A stretch of 64,000 nucleotides of DNA from Meconema thalassinum (lineage: Eukaryota > Arthropoda > Insecta > Orthoptera > Tettigoniidae): assembly GCA_946902985.2 (NCBI GenBank), contig OX336390.1:528010861-528074860 (forward strand), given 5' to 3'. Positions 24,318-33,831 of the stretch are shown piece by piece. A program made the translations under genes and the position numbers. Below the pieces are notes generated by a model, which worked only from the letters and a program-made list of their open reading frames with translations, made no database searches and was not told the origin of the DNA. How positions within the stretch are numbered: position 1 is the first letter of the stretch; every line of letters begins with the position of its first letter.

Positions 24318-24362
24318 TATTCCTGATGAAGAAAGACATGGTTTCTTTCGAAACGCGTCGAG
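24318..24362 (+). ncRNA. Hammerhead-ribozyme-like motif in a Penelope terminal repeat
   Basis: CTGATGA (24323-24329), then A, a GAAAG/CTTTC stem, then GAAAC (24350-24354) and GCGTC (24355-24359). This is the order CUGAUGA - stem II - GAAA - short stem III - GUC of a type I hammerhead, known from Penelope-like terminal repeats. The extra A before stem II and the very short stem III mean it would be weak alone and could act as a dimer. Related copies at about 24657-24697 (CCGACGA) and, reversed, 23745-23785 (CTGATAA) have damaged cores. Confidence 0.55.
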
Positions 24363-24892
24363 TTTTATTAAATAAAACACGGCTTAAGCTCAAAATTCTA
24401 CATTATGGACAATGTGATATTTATTTATTATTTATCGTGTGGCTAGCAACTAGATGAATTACAATATAACAAATGTATATATAAATAAGTAAATCATATG
24501 TACAGTATATAAATCACAAGAACATAGGTTGCGTTCGCATTCACAAACTTTACGTTGTCCCTAACATGGGGCTATAATGGCTTCCATTTTAGGGCACCTT
24601 TTTTTAGTTTCTTTGTTGCTTTCCCTTAGCAAAAATTTAGTCGTATTTCCGTTTATTCCCGACGAAGAAAGACATGGTTTCTTTCGAAACGCGTCGAGTT
24701 TTATTAAATAAAACACGGCTTAAGCTCAAAATTGTACATTATGGATAATATGATATTTATTTATTATTTAACGTATGGCTAGCAACTATATGAATTACAA
24801 TATAATAAATGTATATATAAATAAGTAAATCATATGTACAATATATAAATCACAAGAACATAGGTTGCGTTCGTATTCACAACGAGATGTCC

Positions 24893-25740
24893 AGTTGTTG
24901 ACGCCAGTCCAGAAAGGGAGATGCAGTAGAAATAACATCTTGAGGTGATCCAGCATACTTCCTCATCGGACATTATTGAATAATATGCTCTACGGTTTGA
25001 AGAGGAGCTCCGCAGTCACAGGCAGGAGAATCATGAAGTCCTCATTTATGTAGCATGGCGTTACATCTGGCGTGACCTCTTCTTAGGCGATTTAACTTTA
25101 CCCACTGGTTTCTCTTCAGGATAAATCCCGGAAGTCTTATAGTAGGGTCTAGAATACCTTGATGTCTCACAGAAGCAGACTTCCAGTTTTGGCGCCATTG
25201 TTCCGCGCAATTAATGTCAGGTATGTTATGCCATATTGGGTTCCTTGATCAAAGACGACTGGAGGAAAGATCATTAAGCACTTCATGAATTGGGAGATCC
25301 TGTAGGTGATTTTGTTGATGTACCTTTCTCCACTCACGTACTGTTGCTTCCTGTCGTCTTAGGTCTGGAGGTGATATGATACTGATAGTGTTTAACCAGG
25401 GAGATGGGGGTGGATCTCAGTGTACCTGTTATGACCCTCATACTTTCGTTCAGATGAACATCGATCTTTTTAGTATGAGCACTACCGTGCCACATTAGGG
25501 CACAATACTCTGCTACAGCATAAACCATGGAGAGGGCAGTCGTGCATAGTGAAGTTGCATCAGCACCCCATGATGTGCCAGCCAATTTCTTCATGATATT
25601 GTTCCGCGATTTGAGTTTTTGGCCTGTGTATTCCAAGTGTTTCTTGAAGGTTAAGGAACGGTCCAAGGTGATGCCAGATACTTAGGGCTGAAATTGTGCT
25701 TAACTCTTTGCTGGCAGAAGTTCACTTTCAGCTGTTGGTG
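24893..25740 (-). pseudogene. C-terminal part of a Jockey/CR1-like LINE reverse transcriptase
   Basis: The frame 25666-25334 gives LTFKKHLEYTGQKLKSRNN, AGTSWGADA and VAEYCALMWHGSAH, the thumb/post-RT region of Jockey- or CR1-type non-LTR retrotransposon proteins. Downstream to 24893 other frames give RRGHARCNAMLHK and CDCGAPLQTVEHIIQ, the cysteine-containing tail. The fingers/palm with the catalytic YADD are missing, so it is 5'-truncated, and it carries several frame breaks. The same kind of protein is better preserved at 60681-63048. It sits inside Helitron 2. Confidence 0.85.
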
Positions 25741-26027
25741 GGCAATGCGGTTGCAAACATGATATTAATTTAGACACATACTTACGGGCAAATTTTAAAT
25801 TTAAAGGAAAGCGAAACATACATGGTGGTGGAGGGGATTGTTTTCAAGGGGCGAAATGTCTAGCTCATTTTCCCGTAACTATACGGTAGGGATGATTAAA
25901 AAAATACAATTACTTCCAAATAATTTAAATTTAACTTACATACTAGACGAGATGAAAAGAAAAGAATAAGGGAAATATAAGATAGGGAAAAGAAATGCCT
26001 CCGGCCGCCGAAGAAAGGAATGTTGAT
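25741..26027. other. Helitron 2 cargo region without a recognised feature
   Basis: AT-rich; no frame or repeat that I can assign. Confidence 0.35.
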
Positions 26028-26175
26028 TAATTTAGGGGCTTTGGAACATCGTGCTCATGTAGCCCCGTGTACTTGGCGGTGTGTTGAATTTGTCTGATAA
26101 CCCGTCTTATAGTGATGGCTGTTTAGTGTGTATTTATAAGTCCAGTGAATTATCCGATGATAACTCATGAAATGA
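26028..26175 (-). mobile_element. SINE family A tail fragment
   Basis: TTAGGGGCTTTGG..CATGTAGCCCCGTGTAC..TGTCTGATAACC is the reverse of the family A 3' tail; the head is missing. Confidence 0.75.
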
Positions 26176-27165
26176 GATTCCTCGGCATTCAAACTTGACC
26201 TGTTCTGATTTACAAAAGCACACACATCAATACGCCATCAAAAAATACAAAACACAACCTCACCATTAACATCAATACAAAACAAATGTATGTAACAGTG
26301 ACTTGAAAAAGCTGCGAATACAGCGCCTATATTTGGAAACGAGGTTGTACGCATAAACCAATACTGTAATATTGTTTAATGGGCAGGCAGTTTAAAGCAG
26401 CCAGGAGCGATGCAATCCAGCAGGCAGTGGCCACACCATTTATTATCTAAAGTACGATAAAAACATTAGAAATCTGAACGCAATAAAAATCTGAAACCGT
26501 ATCTCTTTTATTAACACGGGTCGTAATAGGGAAATGAAATTAAAAAAGAAATACATTGGCAAACCCTGCATTCGACATACTATTGCAGATTGTTCTTAAA
26601 GTAGCATTATTTTCTTTGTGATTAGATTTTTGATGATAAGGACCAAACAGTAGCTACGGCGGTAGTAACACAATTTGCCACCAGGACCGATGTGGCGGTG
26701 GTAACACAGAATGACACCAGGTATCGCAATAGACAGAGACAATCCAAAGATATTAGTGTTGACCAAAGAGGATATAAATAAAGTGTTGACTAAGGTTAGC
26801 GGTAGCCATGACAACACTTGGGTTATTGACAAACGAGTGCTGTTCTTTGTACATATATCTGATCTATTATTTCTTCAAATAAAAAGGGTGTTCATCCCAC
26901 ATTTTGCTGATTTCCTATGTCTTAGCCATTTTAGTGCTTACTGACGAATGATATTGTGTAATGGTGTAGTTATCACGAATTCCCTGAACTCCGCTATAGC
27001 ATTTTAGTGATCATTACGGTATGGATTTAGAGAATATATTTCTTATCTTACGAAATATTTTAGGTGCTAAAGAAGCCCAATGTGTTCTCAATCAATGCAT
27101 TGTATTTAACATTAAACTGGGATTATACGTTGTTGCATTTACTTTAACTACTGTAGGTGAGATAG
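26176..27165. other. Helitron 2 region without a gene
   Basis: It contains the reversed module at about 26385-26445 that pairs with 23280-23450. The short ORFs are not recognisable. Confidence 0.4.
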
Positions 27166-27675
27166 GTTGGATGGCTCCTCTGTTTGTTTAGGGGCTGCGA
27201 CAACGCGGTCATGCAGCTCCGTGTACTTTGGATGTGTGTAGAATCTGCCTGATAACCAGTGTTAATTGTGATGGCTGTATTATTGTGTGTTATATGTAAT
27301 TCAGGTAAGTAATTCAGTTTTAAGTAGTTCCTACTTTTGCTACCAAATGCTACAGTCAACGACACCTAGCTGCAAACTTGGATAAAAGGTACCACCGCTA
27401 CCACAACCTGACGGTGAACGTTGGAACTTAATAGCGTTAATCAAATTTAAACTACAAATTTTACCTTCACACGAGTGTAGCTAATGGAAGGTTCTTTTAC
27501 ACCACATAACTCTATGACATGGGCTCACTGGCTTTACTTCCGCTCCGTAGGAATGCATACTGAGGGATTTTTAACGCTCTTCAAAAATCCGATGACTTTG
27601 GCCGGGTTTGAACCCGCGACCTTAGGCATAGAAACTCAGCATGCTACCAAATACGCCACAAAAGCCGCCCAATAT
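27166..27675 (-). mobile_element. SINE family A, near-complete reverse copy
   Basis: The tail (GGTTGGATGG..TTTAGGGGCTGCGACAACGC) is at the left. The tRNA head, with the B box reading GGGTTTGAACCC on this strand, is at the right (27597-27672). Diverged from the 13280 copy. Confidence 0.88.
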
Positions 27676-28219
27676 GAGATAATAGGCATGTAAATACAGC
27701 AATACTGTTCCCTAATATGCAGATATAGTAGCCTGCACACTGACTTATGTACATAAATAAGCCATTTCTCATTAATCACACCATTTGCGCGGGCTTAAAA
27801 ATCGTAAGTATATTTGACTCCAGAATGATGACTTTATATTCCAAACATTGAATAATTTAAATATTGTTTCCTTTCAAAAAAGTGGATGCAATAATTTCAA
27901 AATTAAAGAGCTCTATGTGAACAATACGTCTAAATTACACCCATACAACAAAAATAAAGACTATCAGGAAAGTACTGTAATTGTCAGACTAGATCCTTGA
28001 GAAATGTGCATATACAGCCCTTTTTTGTTGTTGTTATTGATGCATTCTCTACTACGTTATTGTACTCCACAGTACTTTTCGCCTAGATTTACAGTGAGTT
28101 AATATTGCATTTGATTAACTTCAGAGCCCTGGAGAACTATGTTTTAAACTCAGGGGCAAAGTGAATATACTTTGCGAAATATATCGGCATGTATCTTTCT
28201 ATAACAAGTAAATACACCT
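27676..28219. other. 3' part of Helitron 2, non-coding
   Basis: AT-rich sequence leading to the terminal hairpin and CTAG; no frame. Confidence 0.5.
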
Positions 28220-28988
28220 CCCGGGCAACGCCGGGTAAAATAGCTAGTTGTTAATAAATATAGGCATCATTTGACCTCAATTGTCAATACTATGATCCTA
28301 ATTTATAGTGTATATCCATAATATAATAGTTCAAGACTATTTAGTTGTCTAATAAGTTGATTTCCGCTATAGGAATTTTATAACACTCCAATTGTTATAA
28401 ATAATTATATCAAATGTATATGAACATCGTAATGTTTGTTACATAATATTATAGCATCTCACAATTATGCTTTACTTGATAGCAATGCATTATAGACATA
28501 TCATTAAATACTTTCGCTGTTACGCATAGAAATTGTCAATAACAATTCTAATGTTTAAATATTCTTACAATTTGTCAATATTTACGCTCTTCTCCAAAAT
28601 ACAATGTAATCGAATAATCGAATAATCTAAACATTCTCAAATTATCTTAGCATTATCGAATTATCTTAGCCTTAACGAATTATTTAAGCATTATCGAAGC
28701 AATCCTTTATAAAACGAGTATCGTTCAAAAGTGAGGGTCATTCAACGTTTCCTTCAGAATAAAATGCAAGAAACGCAAATCTAAGTTAAATGAATTAAAT
28801 AACGTCTCATACGACACATGACGACGTATCAAAAATTACAGTGAAACTCTACAATTTAAACTATTAAAAGACAAAGAATAAAGATAAGAATAACTACAAA
28901 TGATGTTGGTCACTCCAAAAATGGACCTCTACTACTACAGCAAAACTACAGACATGAAACAAACGGTTGTTCTACCTTGAGACGTATT

Positions 28989-29414
28989 CTACAGCCAGGG
29001 AATATCTGTGTCAGCTGTCCTAGATGTTGTGTCGAAGCTGTCATCGTTCATCTCCCAGTGATACCAGTTACTGCCAAGCTCGTTCGTCAGCTGCGGTGGA
29101 CCCCTGCTCACTTGGCTTGCCATCTGTTCTGCATCACGGCTTGAGCTGCTAACGATAGTTGCATCACCTTCTCGGCCAGCGGCCTGGAAACTGCGATTCC
29201 CAGTTCGATCGGCTGCAAATGATCTTCGTCTTCTTATCTCTGTCCTGCAGAGTGGTCTCGCTATTGTAGGTCCGCAAGTCCTGGGTTGATATCTCGTCCT
29301 GGTGAAGCTGGACATCTTGCTTGTGGTGTAGAAATTCATATTTGAAAACTCCAAGTTGGTGTGCAGTTGTAGCTGTGTCGATCCTTGAATTTCCGAGTCA
29401 CTCTGACCTCCCAA
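28989..29414 (-). CDS. LTR-internal ORF 1 (141 residues), 3' LTR copy
   Basis: Open frame in the LTR on the same strand as gag-pol, kept at the same length in both LTRs (other copy 39299-39724) with only a few residue changes. The product is rich in Ser, Thr, Arg and Gln and has a basic RRRRSFAA stretch around residue 80. No membrane segment, signal peptide or known domain is visible. I do not recognise it. It could be an accessory protein of the element or simply an open stretch; equal length between LTRs is weak evidence, because LTRs are identical at insertion. Confidence 0.35.
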   Translation of the reverse strand: MGGQSDSEIQGSTQLQLHTNLEFSNMNFYTTSKMSSFTRTRYQPRTCGPTIARPLCRTEIRRRRSFAADRTGNRSFQAAGREGDATIVSSSSRDAEQMASQVSRGPPQLTNELGSNWYHWEMNDDSFDTTSRTADTDIPWL

Positions 29415-29620
29415 TCCATGGTATAGATTAACCTCCTTTCATTTTACTTAGTTCTCCATAATCTCTTCTTCAATAGTCGTATAATAAGCTTCTCTCCTCC
29501 CCGACTTATGATTTCTGCCATCATGTAGACTGTGATGTAGCTTGTGATGAAATACTGCTGTATATTTATATATGAAGTATTTGCAGCAATATCGTTGCTT
29601 TCAGTAGATGATGCTTTTAA

Positions 29621-29935
29621 TTATAGCCTCTGCGTGAAGTGCTGCTTATATGCGAAGTCTCGTTCTAAAGTTGTAATGCTTTTATACTCGCTGTTCTCTC
29701 CAATAATGTGAATTCGTTTCGCCGGTTTCTCTCTATATCTTCCTCGGCGATGCCTTGGTTGTTTGATGGTACAACGGTGCTTATCGTCCGGGCTACTGCT
29801 GTGTTCTAAAACTGCTCCTTTGGGTGCGCGTGCGTGAAACGCGTCTACTCGTAGCCAGTCGCTATCAGAGAGTGTTACGCCACGCTTCTCCTTCGCGGCG
29901 CGTGTCACTCCTGGCTTCGCTTCGCTAGCCTCCAA
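29621..29935 (-). CDS. LTR-internal ORF 2 (104 residues), 3' LTR copy
   Basis: Starts MEASEAKPGVTRAAKEKRGV; very basic, charged and without hydrophobic segments. The copy in the 5' LTR (39950-40243) is 97 residues because a substitution ends it earlier. It overlaps the start of ORF 3 by about 30 bases. The function is unknown. GC content here is higher than in the surrounding LTR, which could mean real coding or a leader/packaging region. Confidence 0.3.
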   Translation of the reverse strand: MEASEAKPGVTRAAKEKRGVTLSDSDWLRVDAFHARAPKGAVLEHSSSPDDKHRCTIKQPRHRRGRYREKPAKRIHIIGENSEYKSITTLERDFAYKQHFTQRL

Positions 29936-30177
29936 AACTTGTATATTAATAGAAATATACTCATATTCGCTCTATTATCCAATAATTTATATTTCTTTTC
30001 AACCAAATAAATTTCATATTGCATTCTACACTTGTAGATGTGCTTATTTCTCTTAATATCTGCCAAATTTATATAAAAGCGATTCCCACAAATATTATGT
30101 GCTATTAATTGATTGGCTGTTGAAATATTCTGAAAAAGACTCCTGGGTCTAACCTCTTCTCCGCGGGTCGTGTGCAT
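29905..30177 (-). CDS. LTR-internal ORF 3 (90 residues), 3' LTR copy
   Basis: Starts MHTTRGEEVRPRSLFQN; lysine- and tyrosine-rich, ending with a short hydrophobic SIFLLIYKFW stretch that is too short for a clear membrane anchor. It is the same length in the other LTR (40213-40485). Not recognised. It lies closest to the start of the LTR. Confidence 0.28.
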   Translation of the reverse strand: MHTTRGEEVRPRSLFQNISTANQLIAHNICGNRFYINLADIKRNKHIYKCRMQYEIYLVEKKYKLLDNRANMSIFLLIYKFWRLAKRSQE

Positions 30178-30496
30178 TGCTTTATTATGATAGCCTTGCT
30201 AACCAAACTGGTTTTCTCGTGCCAAACATGAAGCTTTGTACAAAATCCAGCTCCGAATGATTGAGCTCTTCTTGAGTTAAAATCTCATTCACCAGAATAT
30301 TTCCAAATAATCAATTCCTCAAAATGCTTCAAATTTCTCCAAAATACTTTCATTATGTATCATTTGCATCCCATAATACAAATATATTTACTAAATTATT
30401 TTAATTTCAAATTTCCAATTTTTCCTTTCAAAGGTCCACAAGTCGTTCGAACCTCGGCTCGGTCAAAGGTCCTAAGCTGGGCTGAATTCGAGTTCA

Positions 30497-30512
30497 GATC
30501 CTCACCCGACTT
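30497..30512 (-). other. Polypurine tract of element B
   Basis: On the - strand GTCGGGTGAGGATC directly precedes the TGAACTCG start of the 3' LTR. This is the position where plus-strand DNA synthesis is primed. Confidence 0.7.
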
Positions 30513-30580
30513 ATAAATAAAGTTTAGAACAGACTTTATTTAACATTCGACTTGTTAAATACTGGAAATCGAATTCTTCC

Positions 30581-31615
30581 TTAATGAATCCTTGGATAAA
30601 ATCTTTTTAATTTTGAATGGTTGTACTTCCCAATGGGTCGTTCGTCTTCTATCCTGACGATTTCATAGCAATTGTTATTGAATACTCTTCCAACCTTAAA
30701 CGGGCCTTTAAACATATTTGCAAATTGTACATAAGTCTTCTTCAAAACGTCAGCTTTGACGGGCATCCTAACGAGAACTAACTCTCCGAGTATCAGTGGT
30801 CTACTAGATCTCGTTCCAAAACCTCTCTTCAGCCGTTTCTCCGCTTGTTTATTCAAGTGTTCTCTGATGGTTTCTATTCGTTGTTCCAACGATGGTTTGT
30901 CATCTTCCGGAAGATTGAAGATTTCGTCCCACGGCCTAACTGGTTTTTCGTCGTAATGAAGTGTCACTGGAACTTGGTTCGTGCTCTCATGACTCGTGTT
31001 ATTTATGCAAAACTCCATAATTGGAACTACGCTTACCCAATTAGCGTGGTTCTCAGAACTGTAGAGTCTTATGTATTTTGAGGCCTCTAACATAGTCCAC
31101 TCAATAGGATTTGTCTGTGGACTACGAATGGAACTAAATATATGTCCAATCTCGAGTCTTTCCATAGCCTGTTGAAATTCTGTAGAAGTGTACTGTGTTC
31201 CATGGTCGGTCAGTAAACGTTCGGGCTTTCCTAACTTAGGAATTATGTTTTTCTCTAAGTGGTACAATACAGTTTTCGTAGTTGCCTTCTGCATTGGATT
31301 CATCATAACTATTTTAGAGAAAACATCCATAGTGACTAGCAAGTATTTGTTTCCCCTACTACCCTTAGGAACTGGGCCGAAAATATCTTGACTGAATAAT
31401 TCCAAAGGTTTAGTGGGTATTATGGCTTTTGGCTTCTCCTTCAAAAGCTCAGAATTATACTTATTTTTCTGGCATGGTTCACATGTTCTCATAATAACAG
31501 ATATGGATTCCCGCATGTTACTCCAATAGAACTTCTCCTGTGCAGTACTGTACGTCTTGTCTACACCTCCGTGACCTATAGATTTGTGAACCAACCAAAC
31601 TATGGGCACTCTCAA
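30581..31615 (-). CDS. Integrase of element B
   Basis: Catalyses insertion of the retrotransposon DNA. The HHCC zinc-binding domain is visible (His10, His15, Cys45, Cys48). The catalytic core has Asp77 (SQDIFGP), Asp137 (LTDHGTQY) and Glu172 (NPIEWTM), a D,D-35-E type spacing. A C-terminal region with LVLVRMP and FKGPFKVGRV resembles the DNA-binding end of Ty3-type integrases. The frame is open for 344 residues and all catalytic residues are kept. It is the last part of pol; a frame change at about 31612 separates it from RNase H, and the first residues of the listed frame are the true continuation of pol rather than a separate start. Confidence 0.9.
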   Translation of the reverse strand: MRVPIVWLVHKSIGHGGVDKTYSTAQEKFYWSNMRESISVIMRTCEPCQKNKYNSELLKEKPKAIIPTKPLELFSQDIFGPVPKGSRGNKYLLVTMDVFSKIVMMNPMQKATTKTVLYHLEKNIIPKLGKPERLLTDHGTQYTSTEFQQAMERLEIGHIFSSIRSPQTNPIEWTMLEASKYIRLYSSENHANWVSVVPIMEFCINNTSHESTNQVPVTLHYDEKPVRPWDEIFNLPEDDKPSLEQRIETIREHLNKQAEKRLKRGFGTRSSRPLILGELVLVRMPVKADVLKKTYVQFANMFKGPFKVGRVFNNNCYEIVRIEDERPIGKYNHSKLKRFYPRIH

Positions 31616-33290
31616 CCTACAGTAGGTGGAATTACAGTTCTCACCTTCCTGTGGTCAGTGTCTACGTACTTGCATATAACACCTTCTACTAATACATACT
31701 GAGCAGCTTTCTTCCGTGTTTCTTCATATGCCCCATCGTCATTCTGCATCTTTCCTGACAAGAATCTAAACAAATTTCTCAAACCGGTATCCCTCTTCTG
31801 ACTAATGGCTATCCTCCTCAGACGTTCTAATGCTGCCTGATCTTCATCGTCCAGTTCTATTACATTGACATTCACGCTCCTCTCTGTTGTTGGATTTCTG
31901 GATAGGATGTCTGCCAACAAGTTTTCCTTCCCAAGAACATGAACTATTGTGGCGTTAAATTGCTGCAGAAACAACGTCCATCTAGTCATCCTGTCACTCG
32001 ATAAATCTGACTTGAGCATGAATTCCAAAGCTTTATGATCTGTTCTAATGATGATCTGGTGTCCAATTAAAATTTTCTTCCAGTGATGTAGAGCGTTTAT
32101 CACTGCTAAAGCCTCCAGCTCTGTCGTGAAATAATTTATTTCATGGGATTTCAGTTTTCTACTGTTGAATGAAATATAATGATTATTTCCCTCTTGGTCC
32201 TTCTGGTACATAATTGCGCTGATTCCGACTTTTGAAGCGTCCGTCTCAACAATAAACGAACGTTCAAAGTCCGGATACTCGAGCTTAATATTGTCTCTGA
32301 GCATTTGCTTTACCAAAATAAATGCATTCTCAGCTTCTGTTCCCCATTTCCAACGGTTAGTCTTCTTCAATAACTCGTGCAATGGTGCCATAACTTTGGA
32401 ATAACGAGGACAGTGACTGCTGAAGAATTGACAGAGACCTGCGAAAGCTCGCACGTCTCGGATCTTCTTCGGACGAGGAAATCTTAAAATAGCATCAATT
32501 TTGTCTTGGTTTGGATGGTAACCATGTTGATCAATTGTATGCCCCAGGAAATTAATCTTCTGTTGGAAGAAGTGACATTTACTGAACTTAACTTTCATGT
32601 TAACCTCTCTCAGGTTCTCCAATCGTTTCTTTAAATGAATCAGGTGTTGCTCGGGATTTTCTGATGAAACAATTAAATCATCCACGTAGCATATGACGTT
32701 AGCTTTCACTTCTTCTGTGAGCATGCTATCCAATGCTCTAATTAAAGCAGGGCGTGAGTTAATAAGCCCAAACGGGACACGTTCAAAACAAAAGCTATTC
32801 TGTTCGAACAAGAAGCCTGTGTGACATTTACTCTTCTCAGTTAGTTCAATCTGATAAAAGATGAAGTTAGGTCCAAAACACTGAAGCATGACTTCCCCTT
32901 GAACTTCCTCAATAGCTCTCGGATCTTAGGTGGTCGGTCGTGTTCTTTTTCTATGAGACTGTTGAGACCCCTTGCATCTAGGCAAACCTGCAGACTCCCA
33001 TATGCTTTCTTCACTACTGTGATTGGGTTCAAGTAAGGTGTTGCCTGTTTTCGGATTATCCCATCCTTTTCCATTCCTTTAATGAGATTAGCAACCTCTG
33101 GTTGATATTTCTCAGGAATAGGGTATAGCTTCTTCTGAAATGGTGTATTGTCCTTTAGTTAAATTTCGTATTTAAATCCCTTAATAAGACCTGGTTTATC
33201 ATCGAAGACGTCGGAATATTCCTGGATTAATGCTTCCAATCTGCCTTCATAGACCTCAAAATCGTCTATCTTCAAACCATAATGTCCTGT
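31612..33290 (-). pseudogene. pol: Reverse transcriptase and RNase H of element B, frameshifted
   Basis: Copies element RNA into DNA. Reading leftwards, EALIQEYSDVF then YPIPEKYQPEV lead into RT: NPITVVKK..GSLQVCLDARGLN and SVLDLTSSF, with the first catalytic Asp. After a frame change at about 32860 come ERVPFGLINS and CYVDDLIV, the catalytic YVDD box, then FSKCHFFQQKINFLGH. RNase H shows FIVETDASKVGISAI, TELEALAVINAL and RTDHKAL. Lesions are an in-frame TAA at about 33160, the frameshift near 32860 and another at the integrase border. The arrangement is ordinary for Ty3-type pol. The protein could not be made in one piece. Confidence 0.92.
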
Positions 33291-33295
33291 CTTTT

Positions 33296-33815
33296 CTAAT
33301 TCGACTTCCGAAATAATTTTCTCCAAAAAATGTCCGTGGTTTCCTTTTCTATTACGTATTCATTCCTGTCTTCATTTTCTTCGCCATTGTTCCCCTCGTT
33401 AAACTTTACTATGCTATTCTTTAAGTCTATCACTGCACCTGTCTTAGTGATGACATCTATCCCCAGTATAGCATCGAAATTAATTTTATTCAGAACTATA
33501 AAGATATGTTCATAAGCATGACCGTTTATAGTGAACTTCATGAGTACTTGTATTCTACATTTCATCGTCTTATCGTTGAATATGCCACGAACTTTAATGG
33601 ATGAAACTGGCATTGATATAATAGACTTTCCATCTTTCAATTTATTATAGCAACTTTCTGACAAGATGGATGCATTCGCTCCCGTATCCAGGAATGTCCT
33701 TAAATTCTCTCCTTCCGTCGTAATTTGCAAAATAGGTAAGCTAGCTATCTTTCCTCTCTCTGGCTCCTCTCTTTCATATACTAAAGTCTTCATCTTGTAC
33801 CTGATAGAATTCGTT
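33296..33815 (-). pseudogene. Protease of element B
   Basis: Aspartic protease that would process Gag and Pol. FLDTGANASIL holds the active-site DTGA (Asp36 counted from Met at 33793), and AILGID at residues 108-113 is the second conserved block. It lies between gag and RT, as in Ty3-type elements. Upstream, a block with RYNLKPRTQEQ in a third frame (ending 33774) looks like the start of pol, so one indel near 33780 seems to separate it from the protease frame. A run of T at about 33328 causes a further break before RT. Fold residues look intact. Confidence 0.85.
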
Positions 33816-33831
33816 TACGGCGATCTCATGC

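Larger units (their letters stand above)
23690..24890 (+). mobile_element. Penelope-like element fragments: one inverted and two direct terminal repeats
   Basis: A block containing ATTAAATAAAACACGGC, the CGAAACGCGTCGAG motif and TTAGTCGTATTTCCGTTTATTCC occurs directly at about 24241-24420 and 24555-24730. It occurs in reverse at about 23690-23880. The middle holds a GIY-YIG frame. Inverted plus direct terminal repeats and a 3' GIY-YIG endonuclease are typical of Penelope-like elements. The reverse transcriptase part is absent. Confidence 0.85.
22928..28247 (+). mobile_element. Helitron 2, non-autonomous, 5.3 kb
   Basis: It starts TCTAATATATAAAAG and ends with a hairpin (CCCGG/CCGGG, 28220-28235), an 11-base spacer and CTAG at 28244-28247, inserted between A and T of the LTR without duplication. 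These are the defining marks of a Helitron, and the uninterrupted LTR copy at 38561-38580 shows the empty site. It encodes no Rep/helicase. Inside are a TGTA microsatellite, Penelope-like and LINE remnants and two SINE A copies, all picked up or inserted later. Confidence 0.95.
21261..30496 (-). repeat. 3' LTR of element B, split by Helitron 2
   Basis: Segments 21261-22927 and 28248-30496 together (about 3.9 kb) match 36904-40797 continuously. Removing 22928-28247 restores the junction ACTTTAATTGTTAATAAA seen in the other LTR. Differences between the LTRs look like one to a few percent by eye. Confidence 0.95.

Noticed and set aside
29621..29935. GC-rich LTR patch as ribosomal DNA
   Set aside because: No rRNA core sequence is recognisable; the region simply differs in base composition.
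21261..30496. Helitron 2 plus LTR read as a single large element
   Set aside because: The uninterrupted LTR at 36904-40797 shows that 22928-28247 is a separate insertion.
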